From the NCBI GenBank assembly GCA_030836725.1, contig JAUPLV010000124.1:1-6341 (forward strand): a stretch of 6,341 nucleotides of DNA, read 5' to 3'. Shown in pieces: positions 1 through 6,138 of this stretch (its first letter is position 1; each line of letters begins with the position of its first letter). Position numbers and translations under genes: made by a program. The notes beneath the pieces were generated by a model, which saw only the letters and a list, made by a program, of their open reading frames with translations, was not told where the DNA came from and made no database searches. The DNA is from Pseudomonadota bacterium (GTDB lineage Bacteria; Pseudomonadota; Gammaproteobacteria; Burkholderiales; Thiobacillaceae).

Positions 1-2
1 AC

Positions 3-125
3 GGTCTTGCACGGCCTTCGATGCAGCCGCAGGCCGACCGACTTTCGGCGCTCTCCGCGGAATGGCTGAATGATTTCGCCGACCGGATCCGTGCGGCCGG
101 CTTGCCGGTGAAGGTGTCGCTGTGA
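3..125 (+). CDS. 3' end of an unidentified protein-coding gene (partial)
   Basis: An open frame enters from the left edge and gives about 40 residues ending in AAGLPVKVSL before a TGA stop at 123-125. It uses mostly G or C at third codon positions, like the genes that follow. The stop overlaps the GTG start of acpS (GTGA), as expected for cotranscribed, translationally coupled genes. In many betaproteobacteria pdxJ lies just before acpS, but this C-terminus does not look like the PdxJ C-terminus I know, so I do not assign it. No motif is recognisable in the fragment. That it is coding is fairly likely from frame, composition and overlap; its function is unknown. Confidence 0.5.
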   Translation, partial: GLARPSMQPQADRLSALSAEWLNDFADRIRAAGLPVKVSL

Positions 126-502
126 TTTACGGCATCGGCACCGACCTGCTGGACGCCAGGCGCATCCGCGGCGGACTCGCGCGCTTCGGCGAACATTACG
201 CGGACCGCATCCTCGCCCCGGCCGAGCACGCCGGCTATTACGCCAGCCGCGATCCGGCGCGCTTCCTGGCCAAATGTTTCGCCGCCAAGGAAGCCTTCGC
301 CAAGGCGGCGGGGACCGGGCTGCGCCCGCCGGTCTCGCTGCGCAACATCGCGGTGCTGCGCGATGCGCGGGGCAAGCCGCTGATCGAATGCGCGCCCGAA
401 CTCGAGGCTTGGCTGGCCATGCGCGGCGTCACGGCGCATCATGTTTCCCTGTCGGACGAGGGCGACCTCGTCCTCGCTTACGTCATTCTGGAGAAGCCAT
501 GA
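122..502 (+). CDS. acpS: Holo-[acyl-carrier-protein] synthase (AcpS)
   Basis: AcpS moves the 4'-phosphopantetheine arm of coenzyme A onto a serine of apo-acyl carrier protein, which activates fatty acid synthesis in the cytoplasm. The 126-residue length is normal for the small trimeric AcpS type. The N-terminus GIGTDLLDARRI carries the metal-binding Asp8. The second signature, FAAKEAFAKAAGTG at residues 53-66, carries the metal-binding Glu57 and the basic residues of the CoA site. A conserved HHVSLSDEGDLVLAYV strand lies near the C-terminus. The GTG start at 122 is chosen because it gives the family's usual MxYGIGTD beginning and is preceded by AAGG at 111-114. It overlaps the previous stop by GTGA and the nagZ start by ATGA, so all three are probably cotranslated. 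Family assignment is secure. Confidence 0.95.
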   Translation: MIYGIGTDLLDARRIRGGLARFGEHYADRILAPAEHAGYYASRDPARFLAKCFAAKEAFAKAAGTGLRPPVSLRNIAVLRDARGKPLIECAPELEAWLAMRGVTAHHVSLSDEGDLVLAYVILEKP

Positions 503-1578
503 CGCTCGGTCCCCTCATGCTCGATATCGCGGGAACCGAGCTGGTCGCCGAGGACCGCCGCCGCCTGAGTCATCCGCTCGTCGGCGGCGTGATCCTGTTC
601 AGCCGCAACTACCGCGACCCGGCGCAGCTGGCGGCGTTGACCGCCGAGATTCGCGCGCTCAAGCCGGCGCCGCTGCTGATCGGCGTCGACCACGAGGGTG
701 GACGGGTGCAACGCTTCCGCGATGGCTTCACCCGCCTGCCGCCGATGCGCAGCTTCGGAGAAATCTGGAACGTCCACCCGCAACAGGCAAAGCATCTCGC
801 ACGCGAAACCGGCTTTGTTCTGGCAAGCGAACTGCGCACGCATGGCGTCGACTTCAGCTTCGCGCCGGTGCTCGATCTGGATTACGGCGCTTCCAGCGTG
901 ATCGGCGACCGCGCCTTTCACGCCGACCCTCACGCCGTGTTCCAGCTGGGACAGGCGGTGATGCTCGGGATGCGGGATGCCGGCATGGCCGCCTGCGGCA
1001 AGCATTTCCCCGGCCACGGTTTCGTGGTGGCGGATTCGCACGTTGCCATCCCGGTGGACGACCGCACCCTGGCCGACATTGCCATCGCCGATCTGGTGCC
1101 GTTCCGGCTGATGATCGAGGCCGGGCTTGCCGCGATCATGCCGGCTCACGTGATCTATCCCAAGGTCGATGACCGGCCCGCCGGATTTTCAAGGGTATGG
1201 CTGCAAAAGCTGCTGCGCCAGCAACTGGGCTTCGACGGCGCGATTTTCAGCGACGACCTGTGCATGGCCGGCGCCGCTGTGGCCGGCGGCGTGGTCGAGC
1301 GCGTGAAAGCGGCGCTCGACGCCGGCTGCGACATCGCGCTGGTATGCAACCGGCCCGATCTGGCCGACGAGGTGCTGGCCGGCCTCAAGGTGGATTGGCC
1401 CGCCCCCGCCCGCGCGCGGCTGGCGCGCATGCACGGCCACCCGCACCCGCCGACGCCGACCCAGCTGCGCGAATCGGCCCGCTACGCCAATGCGCTCCAC
1501 CACATCGCCGGGCTGGGCGTAAATACAGCCGATCTCAACCTGCAAATCGATCCGACCGATTACTGTGCACGCTCATAA
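499..1578 (+). CDS. nagZ: Beta-N-acetylhexosaminidase NagZ (glycoside hydrolase family 3)
   Basis: NagZ is the cytoplasmic enzyme of peptidoglycan recycling that removes N-acetylglucosamine from 1,6-anhydro-muropeptides. In bacteria with inducible AmpC its product feeds AmpR signalling, but nothing here shows such a system. The product has 359 residues and is a single GH3 TIM-barrel domain, as usual for proteobacterial NagZ. Visible signatures are GVILFSRNY (30-38), GVDHEGGRVQRF (62-73), KHFPGHG (168-174), the ADSH loop with the general acid/base His181, and SDDLCM (251-256), whose Asp pair holds the catalytic nucleophile. No signal peptide is seen, in keeping with a cytoplasmic site. The ATG at 499 overlaps the acpS stop and has GGAG at 490-493. 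The open frame runs further upstream inside acpS, but that part is only a shadow. The last 14 bases overlap the next gene. Confidence 0.95.
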   Translation: MTLGPLMLDIAGTELVAEDRRRLSHPLVGGVILFSRNYRDPAQLAALTAEIRALKPAPLLIGVDHEGGRVQRFRDGFTRLPPMRSFGEIWNVHPQQAKHLARETGFVLASELRTHGVDFSFAPVLDLDYGASSVIGDRAFHADPHAVFQLGQAVMLGMRDAGMAACGKHFPGHGFVVADSHVAIPVDDRTLADIAIADLVPFRLMIEAGLAAIMPAHVIYPKVDDRPAGFSRVWLQKLLRQQLGFDGAIFSDDLCMAGAAVAGGVVERVKAALDAGCDIALVCNRPDLADEVLAGLKVDWPAPARARLARMHGHPHPPTPTQLRESARYANALHHIAGLGVNTADLNLQIDPTDYCARS

Positions 1579-2506
1579 GCACGATCACGGCACCCACGCA
1601 CACGGCCTCGGTGAAAACCACGCGCACCCTCACACGGGGCATAACCGCACGCTGCTTTTCGCGCTTTTGCTGACCCTCTCGTTTGCGGGGATCGAAGCCC
1701 TTGCCGGCTGGTGGTCGGGCTCGCTCGCGCTGCTGTCCGATGCCGCCCACATGCTCACCGACTCGTCCGCACTGGGCCTGGCAGCGGCGGCGGTCTGGCT
1801 GGCGCGGCGCCCGCCCAGCCTGCTGCATTCCTACGGCCTGGTGCGCGCCGAAGTCCTGGCCGCGCTGTTCAACAGCCTCATGATGCTGGTGCTGATCGGC
1901 TTCATCGTGAGCGAGGCCTTTGAACGCTTCGGCGCCCCGCGCGAGATTACCGGCGGCACTGTCATCGGCGTGGCGGTCATCGGACTCGCCGTCAATCTTC
2001 TTGTCGCCTGGCTGCTTTCGCGCGGCGAGCACACCCTCAACAGCCGCGCCGCGCTGCTGCACGTGCTGGGCGACGCACTCGGCTCGGTGGCGGCGATTGC
2101 CGCCGGCATCGTCATCGTCGTCACCGGCTGGACCCCGATCGACCCGCTACTGTCCCTGCTGGTGGCGGCACTGATTCTGGTGTCGGCGCTGCGCCTGCTG
2201 CGCGAGGTCGTGCACGTGCTGATGGAAGGCGTGCCGCTCAATCTCCAGCTCGACGCCATCGGCCATGACCTGGCGGCGCTCGACGGCGTCCTGCGGGTGC
2301 ACGATCTGCACGTGTGGACGCTGTCATCCGGCGCCATCGCCCTGTCGGCGCACCTGGAAATCCGCAACTTGGCCGACTGGCCGGGGATCCTCGCCGCCGC
2401 ACGCCAGCTGATGGATACACGGCACGGCATCCGCCACGTCACCCTACAAGCCGAGGCAATGCAGGCACAACCGCTGGTTCGCGGCCCTTATCCCCCTCTT
2501 CGCTGA
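1565..2506 (+). CDS. Cation diffusion facilitator family transporter, zinc-type (CzcD/ZitB-like)
   Basis: CDF proteins are inner-membrane dimers that export Zn2+, and often Cd2+ or Co2+, in exchange for protons. The 313-residue product starts with a His-rich tail (11 His in the first 26 residues). About six membrane segments follow, near residues 29-49, 55-79, 91-115, 131-151, 163-187 and 193-209, and then a cytoplasmic domain with VHDLHVWTLSSG. The transport site is visible as HxxxD in segment 2 (His62, Asp66, within SDAAHMLTD) and HxxxD in segment 5 (His166, Asp170). The His/Asp form is typical of the zinc/cadmium class rather than the Asp/Asp iron/manganese class. The GTG start at 1565 lies inside the nagZ end and has no clear ribosome binding site, so expression probably depends on coupling to nagZ; the next in-frame Met is at residue 63, too late. 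CzcD and ZitB cannot be told apart here, so no symbol is given. Confidence 0.9.
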   Translation: MHAHKHDHGTHAHGLGENHAHPHTGHNRTLLFALLLTLSFAGIEALAGWWSGSLALLSDAAHMLTDSSALGLAAAAVWLARRPPSLLHSYGLVRAEVLAALFNSLMMLVLIGFIVSEAFERFGAPREITGGTVIGVAVIGLAVNLLVAWLLSRGEHTLNSRAALLHVLGDALGSVAAIAAGIVIVVTGWTPIDPLLSLLVAALILVSALRLLREVVHVLMEGVPLNLQLDAIGHDLAALDGVLRVHDLHVWTLSSGAIALSAHLEIRNLADWPGILAAARQLMDTRHGIRHVTLQAEAMQAQPLVRGPYPPLR

Positions 2507-2517
2507 TATTTACAAAC

Positions 2518-2546
2518 CGACAAGATCAAATTCCACGATCTTGTCG
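2518..2546 (+). other. Perfect inverted repeat (hairpin) after the transporter stop
   Basis: CGACAAGATC at 2518-2527 is the exact reverse complement of GATCTTGTCG at 2537-2546, giving a 10-bp stem with a 9-base loop that starts 11 bases after the transporter stop. No T run follows on either strand, so it is not a standard intrinsic terminator. It could protect the 3' end of the upstream mRNA, aid Rho-dependent termination, or be a leftover of other sequence. The rest of the 218-base gap (2507-2724) holds no gene that I can support. Confidence 0.5.
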
Positions 2547-2657
2547 ACGGCGTGGCCATCGCCGCCGTGGGAGGAGGCCGCGATTTCCCGCAAAACTGAA
2601 GGCGCAGGGAACCCTCATCACGGGTGAACCGGATCCTTTCCTGCCCCCCATTGTCAG

Positions 2658-2686
2658 CGTGAAAACCAGACCACTCCCACTACAAT
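2658..2686 (+). promoter_or_regulatory. Weak candidate promoter for the uracil-DNA glycosylase gene
   Basis: TACAAT at 2681-2686 is one base from the sigma70 -10 consensus. It sits about 38 bases before the proposed TTG start of the glycosylase, leaving room for a short leader. The -35 side is poor: at 17-base spacing the hexamer is CGTGAA (2658-2663), and the better TTGTCA at 2651-2656 is too far away. The call rests mainly on the -10 box and on the gene following a hairpin and a long gap. Confidence 0.22.
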
Positions 2687-2724
2687 GCGCATCCCGATAT
2701 CCTGATTTTCACAGCGAGCCTGAA

Positions 2725-3348
2725 TTGAGTTTTGATCCCGATTGCCGCGCCTGCCCGCGCCTCGCCACCTTCCTGGATGAAGTAGGTGCACGCCACCCCG
2801 ATTACCATGCGCGCCCGGTGCCCGCCTTCGGCGACCCCGCGCCGGCCCTGCTGATCGTCGGTCTCGCCCCCGGCATGCACGGCGCCAACCGCAGCGGCCG
2901 GCCCTTCACCGGCGACCACGCCGGCGTGCTGCTGTACGAGACCCTGCACCGCTTCGGCTATGCCAGTGCATCGCAGTCGATTTCAGTCGATGATGGTCTG
3001 ACGCTCACCGGCTGCCGCATCACCAACGCGGTGAAGTGCCTGCCGCCGGCCAACAAGCCGGAGCCGGGCGAAATCCGCGAATGCAACCGTTTCCTGGCAG
3101 CGGAAATTGCCGCCTTGCCGACGCACGCCAGCATCCTGGCGCTGGGGCAGATCGCGCATCAGGCCGTTCTGCGCGCATCGGGGTTGAAGCTCAAGGACTA
3201 TCCCTTCGGCCACGCCAGCGACTACCGCCTGCCCGGCGGACGGCGGCTGGTGAGCAGCTACCACTGCTCCCGCTACAATACCCAGACGCGCCGCCTCACC
3301 CCGGAAATGTTCGCGGCGGTGTTCACCCTGATTCAAAGCGAGAACTGA
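2725..3348 (+). CDS. Family 5 uracil-DNA glycosylase (UDGb type, iron-sulfur)
   Basis: This enzyme removes uracil, and in some relatives other deaminated bases, from DNA as the first step of base excision repair. From a TTG start the product has 207 residues, near the length of Thermus UDGb. The N-terminal CRACPRL gives Cys7 and Cys10; with Cys105 (NAVKCLPP) and Cys120 (RECNRFL) these fit the four ligands of the [4Fe-4S] cluster of family 4 and 5 UDGs. The uracil-pocket motif GLAPGMHGANRSGRPFTGD spans 46-64 and is diagnostic of family 5. The second active-site motif is SYHCSRYN, with His180. TTG at 2725 is chosen because SFDPDCRACPRL is where relatives begin and a -10-like TACAAT precedes it. 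An in-frame GTG at 2659 would add 22 residues without family resemblance. The tautomerase-like gene follows after 2 bases, so the two are probably cotranscribed. Confidence 0.88.
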   Translation: MSFDPDCRACPRLATFLDEVGARHPDYHARPVPAFGDPAPALLIVGLAPGMHGANRSGRPFTGDHAGVLLYETLHRFGYASASQSISVDDGLTLTGCRITNAVKCLPPANKPEPGEIRECNRFLAAEIAALPTHASILALGQIAHQAVLRASGLKLKDYPFGHASDYRLPGGRRLVSSYHCSRYNTQTRRLTPEMFAAVFTLIQSEN

Positions 3349-3350
3349 CC

Positions 3351-3536
3351 ATGCCCGTCGTCACCATCAAACTCGCCGGCACGCTCACCCGCGAACAGAA
3401 GCGGAAAGTCGCCGAGGAAATTACCGCCACGCTGGAACGCCATGCCGGCAAACCAGCGTCGTACACCTACATCGCGTTCGAGGAACTGCCCGACGAGAAC
3501 TGGGCAATCGCCGGCAAGCTGCTCGATGAGGAATGA
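3351..3536 (+). CDS. 4-oxalocrotonate tautomerase family small protein
   Basis: The 61-residue product begins MPVVTIKLAG. Loss of the Met would expose Pro1, the catalytic N-terminal proline of the tautomerase superfamily, and the length fits the single beta-alpha-beta unit that assembles into hexamers. Compared without gaps to the 4-oxalocrotonate tautomerase sequence I recall, Arg11 is Leu, Arg39 is Tyr and Phe50 is Trp (in PDENWAIAG). The substrate-binding arginines of the true catabolic enzyme are therefore missing and the substrate cannot be named; it need not act in aromatic degradation. The ATG lies 2 bases after the glycosylase stop, with a weak GCGAG at 3338-3342, which suggests coupling. 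No catabolic genes are nearby. Confidence 0.82.
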   Translation: MPVVTIKLAGTLTREQKRKVAEEITATLERHAGKPASYTYIAFEELPDENWAIAGKLLDEE

Positions 3537-3541
3537 TTTTT

Positions 3542-3621
3542 TTATCCGCGAAGTACGCGAAGGGACGCGAAGAAAATCTTTAAGGTCTTGCTTCGCGCGT
3601 CTTCGCGTACTTCGCGGATAA
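3542..3621. repeat. Long CGCGAAG-type palindromic intergenic repeat
   Basis: The left arm 3542-3562 and right arm 3601-3621 are perfect reverse complements over 21 bp. After a three-position mismatch, 3566-3572 (CGCGAAG) pairs with 3591-3597 (CTTCGCG), leaving an 18-base loop at 3573-3590. The left arm side holds three direct copies of CGCGAAG, at 3547, 3556 and 3566, mirrored on the right as CTTCGCG. The element fills almost the whole gap between the tautomerase-like gene and uvrC. It resembles the dispersed REP- or MITE-like palindromes of proteobacterial chromosomes, but this window holds only one copy, so dispersal is inferred. TTTTT at 3626-3630 comes four bases after the stem, so weak termination is possible, but it would stop transcription just before uvrC. 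Confidence 0.8.
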
Positions 3622-3634
3622 CAGGTTTTTCTGT

Positions 3635-5431
3635 GTGAGCGTCGACAAGGAATTTCTCGCCTCGCTGCCTACCCTGCCCGGCGTCTACCGCATGATCGAC
3701 GCGGCCGGCGCGGTGCTGTACGTCGGCAAGGCAAAAGACCTGAAGAAGCGCGTCTCCAGCTATTTCCAGAAAACCGACCAGAGCCCGCGCATTCGCCTGA
3801 TGCTGAAGAGTGTCGACCACATCGACACCACGGTGACGCGCACCGAGGCCGAGGCGCTGCTGCTGGAAAATAACCTGATCAAGGGGCTGAAGCCGCGTTT
3901 CAACATCCTGTTCCGCGACGACAAGTCCTATCCCTACCTGCTGCTGACCGGCCACCGCTTTCCGCGCCTGGCCTATTTTCGCGGCACGCCGAAGAAGAAC
4001 GACCAGGCGTTCGGCCCCTATCCCAATTCCTACGCGGTGCGCGAGAGCATCCAGCTGCTGCAGAAGGTTTTCCAGCTGCGCACCTGCGAGGACACCGTGT
4101 TCGCCAACCGCTCGCGCCCCTGCCTGTTGCATCAGATCAAGCGCTGCACCGCGCCCTGCGTCAATCTCGTCGCGCCGGAAGCCTACGCGCGCGACGTCAG
4201 CGCGGCCGCCCAGTTGCTGCACGGCGAAGCCAGCGCGGTGACCGAAAGCATCACCGAACAGATGAACGCCGCCGCGGCCTCGCTCGACTTCGAGACCGCT
4301 GCGCACCTGCGCGACCGCCTGCGCATGCTGGCGACGGTGCGCGAAAAGCAGTTCGTCGACACCACCGGCAGCGATACGGATGCCGACGTGGTCGTGGCGG
4401 CCGAGGTCGCCGGGGTAATCGCGGTCAACCTGACCATGATCCGCGGCGGCCGTCACCTCGGCGACCGCAGCTTCTTTCCGCAGCACGGCGAAGGTGCGAC
4501 GCCGGCCGAGGCGCTAGACGCCTTCATCGCCCAGCATTACCTCGACCGCCCGATCCCGGCGCGTATCCTGGTGAGCGAGCCCATCGAGACCGAGGCGCTG
4601 GAGACGCTGCTGTCCGGGCAGTCCGGCAAGAAGTTCGTCATCCAGCATCGCGTCACCGGCGAGCGCAAGGTATGGCTCACCATGGCGCAGGCCAACGCGC
4701 GCCTGTCGGCCGAGCGCCGCAGCGCCGACCGCGCCAACCAGTCGCAGCGGCTTGCCGCGCTGCGCGACACGCTTGAGCTGCCGACGCTCAACCGCATCGA
4801 GTGCTTCGACATCTCGCACACCATGGGCGAAGCCACAGTCGCCTCATGTGTGGTGTACGAAGGCGACGACCTGAAGAAATCCGACTACCGCCGCTACAAC
4901 ATCGGCGGCATCACGCCGGGCGACGACTATGCCGCGATGCGCGCCGCGCTGATCAAGCGCTTCCACAGGAGCGTGGAGGAAAACGGCGTGCTGCCCGACC
5001 TGCTCTTGATCGACGGCGGCAAGGGTCAAATTTCGAGCGCGGTCGAGGCGATGGCCGAGCTTGGCCTGGGAGAGGTTTTACTGCTCGGCGTCGCCAAGGG
5101 CGAGGCACGCAAACCCGGCCTGGAAACCCTGATCTTCGCCGACGGCCGCGAACTCAGGCTCGCCAAGGACCACCCCGGCTTCCACCTGATCCAGCAGGTG
5201 CGCGACGAGGCGCACCGCTTCGCCATCACCGGTCACCGCGCCAAACGCGGCAAGATACGCGTGCAATCGACCCTGGAGGACATCGCCGGAGTCGGCCCGA
5301 AACGCCGCAAACAGCTGCTGGAACACTTCGGCGGCCTGCAGGGCGTGCGCGACGCCGGCGTCGACGCGCTTGCCACGATCAACGGTATCAGCCGAGAATT
5401 GGCGGAAACCATCTACAACGCGCTCCACTAA
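3635..5431 (+). CDS. uvrC: UvrABC system protein C, nucleotide excision repair endonuclease
   Basis: UvrC binds the UvrB-DNA pre-incision complex and cuts the damaged strand on both sides of the lesion. The 598-residue product is full length. The GIY-YIG nuclease domain, for the 3' cut, spans about 12-92 with GVY (16-18), YVGK (29-32), Arg39 and metal-ligand Glu78. Cys151, Cys163, Cys171 and Cys175 have the same 12-8-4 spacing as the four cysteines reported to hold an iron-sulfur cluster in E. coli UvrC. A UVR motif that contacts UvrB lies at about 203-238 (LDFETAAHLRDRL). The RNase H-like domain, for the 5' cut, has Asp392 (CFDISH), Asp460 (LIDGGKGQ) and histidines 527 and 534 in AHRFAITGHR. 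Two helix-hairpin-helix motifs run from about 546 to the end. The GTG at 3635 is the only start matching the family N-terminus; a weak CAGG lies at 3622-3625, just outside the repeat stem. Confidence 0.97.
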   Translation: MSVDKEFLASLPTLPGVYRMIDAAGAVLYVGKAKDLKKRVSSYFQKTDQSPRIRLMLKSVDHIDTTVTRTEAEALLLENNLIKGLKPRFNILFRDDKSYPYLLLTGHRFPRLAYFRGTPKKNDQAFGPYPNSYAVRESIQLLQKVFQLRTCEDTVFANRSRPCLLHQIKRCTAPCVNLVAPEAYARDVSAAAQLLHGEASAVTESITEQMNAAAASLDFETAAHLRDRLRMLATVREKQFVDTTGSDTDADVVVAAEVAGVIAVNLTMIRGGRHLGDRSFFPQHGEGATPAEALDAFIAQHYLDRPIPARILVSEPIETEALETLLSGQSGKKFVIQHRVTGERKVWLTMAQANARLSAERRSADRANQSQRLAALRDTLELPTLNRIECFDISHTMGEATVASCVVYEGDDLKKSDYRRYNIGGITPGDDYAAMRAALIKRFHRSVEENGVLPDLLLIDGGKGQISSAVEAMAELGLGEVLLLGVAKGEARKPGLETLIFADGRELRLAKDHPGFHLIQQVRDEAHRFAITGHRAKRGKIRVQSTLEDIAGVGPKRRKQLLEHFGGLQGVRDAGVDALATINGISRELAETIYNALH

Positions 5432-5437
5432 ACAATA

Positions 5438-6004
5438 ATGCCGCTCAATCTCCCCAATCTTCTCACCTGGCTGCGCATCCTGTTCATCCCGCTGATGGCG
5501 GGCGTGTTCTACCTGCCCGACGGCTGGGTGACCCCGCTCGAAGCCAATCTGTACGCGGCGGCATTTTTCGGCGTGGCCGCGCTGACCGACTGGCTCGACG
5601 GCTATCTGGCGCGTGCCCTCGGCCAGACCTCGGCCTTTGGAGCCTTCCTCGACCCGGTGGCCGACAAGCTGATGGTCGCCGCCGCGCTGATCGTGCTGAT
5701 CGATCTCGACCGCGTGGCGCCGCTGATCGGTCTCATCATCATCGGCCGCGAGATCACCATTTCCGCCCTGCGCGAGTGGATGGCCAAGGCCGGCAAATCG
5801 GCCAGCGTCGCCGTATCGTTCGTCGGCAAGCTCAAGACCACGGCGCAGATGGTCGCCATCGTGCTGCTGCTGTATTTCAACCCCATTTCCGGCCTGCCCA
5901 TCGCACGCATCGGCACCCTGCTGATCTGGGTCGCGGCGCTGCTCACCCTGGTGTCGATGGGGTACTACCTGCTGATGGCGGCGCGCGCGCTGCAAAAATC
6001 TTAG
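5438..6004 (+). CDS. pgsA: CDP-diacylglycerol-glycerol-3-phosphate 3-phosphatidyltransferase
   Basis: PgsA joins CDP-diacylglycerol and glycerol-3-phosphate to give phosphatidylglycerophosphate, the committed step to phosphatidylglycerol and cardiolipin, in the inner membrane. The 188-residue product starts MPLNLPNLLTWLRI, typical of PgsA. It has the complete CDP-alcohol phosphotransferase signature: Asp51, Asp54, Gly55, Ala58, Arg59, Gly68, Asp72 and Asp76 in the order D-x2-DG-x2-AR-x8-G-x3-D-x3-D. Several hydrophobic helices surround it, including segments near 37-49, 79-101, 127-149 and 158-181. The ATG lies 6 bases after the uvrC stop and has no clear Shine-Dalgarno sequence, so coupling to uvrC translation is likely. 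The uvrC-pgsA pair followed by tRNA genes matches E. coli. Phosphatidylserine synthase and CLS-type relatives share the motif, but N-terminus and context favour PgsA. Confidence 0.95.
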   Translation: MPLNLPNLLTWLRILFIPLMAGVFYLPDGWVTPLEANLYAAAFFGVAALTDWLDGYLARALGQTSAFGAFLDPVADKLMVAAALIVLIDLDRVAPLIGLIIIGREITISALREWMAKAGKSASVAVSFVGKLKTTAQMVAIVLLLYFNPISGLPIARIGTLLIWVAALLTLVSMGYYLLMAARALQKS

Positions 6005-6013
6005 TGAAAATTG

Positions 6014-6042
6014 TTGACAGAAAAAAACGATATCTTCATAAT
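6014..6042 (+). promoter_or_regulatory. Sigma70-type promoter of the tRNA cluster
   Basis: A perfect -35 box TTGACA (6014-6019) is followed by exactly 17 bases and the -10 box CATAAT (6037-6042), five of six to consensus. Transcription should start near 6049-6050, giving a leader of about 7 bases before tRNA-Gly. The bases after the -10 box are GCGCAG, a GC-rich discriminator like those of stringently controlled stable-RNA promoters; that control is inferred. The promoter begins 10 bases after the pgsA stop, so the tRNAs can be made independently of uvrC-pgsA. Confidence 0.85.
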
Positions 6043-6056
6043 GCGCAGCCTTCGAA

Positions 6057-6132
6057 GCGGGAATAGCTCAGCTGGTAGAGCGCAACCTTGCCAAGGTTGA
6101 GGTCGGGAGTTCGAACCTCCTTTCCCGCTCCA
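6057..6132 (+). tRNA. tRNA-Gly (anticodon GCC)
   Basis: A full 76-base cloverleaf with encoded CCA (6130-6132). The acceptor stem GCGGGAA (6057-6063) pairs with TTCCCGC (6122-6128), and the discriminator base is T at 6129. The D stem is GCTC/GAGC, and the anticodon stem CAACC/GGTTG flanks the loop TTGCCAA with GCC at 6090-6092. The T arm GGGAG-TTCGAAC-CTCCT has one G-T wobble. GCC reads GGC and GGT, the main glycine codons of this GC-rich genome. It is the counterpart of E. coli glyW by position. Confidence 0.97.
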
Positions 6133-6138
6133 TATTCT

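Noticed and set aside
274..498. N-terminal extension of nagZ inside acpS
   Set aside because: The frame is open, but its translation is a low-complexity shadow of acpS; family similarity begins at the ATG at 499.
478..1149. Long minus-strand open frames opposite nagZ, uvrC and pgsA (for example 478-1149, 3542-4486, 5078-5995)
   Set aside because: They are antisense shadows common in GC-rich coding DNA, show no recognisable domains, and lie over strongly supported genes.
2314..2724. Long upstream extension of the uracil-DNA glycosylase
   Set aside because: It runs through the transporter gene in another frame and has no similarity to the family; the Cys-rich N-terminus fits a start at 2725.
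3547..3572. Three CGCGAAG copies as a CRISPR-like array or iterons
   Set aside because: The units are only 7 bases with 2-3 base spacers and are mirrored in a palindrome, so they are parts of a hairpin; no cas, replication or partition gene is near.
3542..3630. Palindrome as a standard intrinsic terminator
   Set aside because: The T run starts four bases after the stem and is short, and the stem is far longer than usual; kept as a repeat with only possible termination.
4801..6066. Plus-strand open frame spanning the uvrC end and pgsA in another frame
   Set aside because: Its translation is Arg/Pro-rich shadow sequence, and it overlaps two confidently identified genes.
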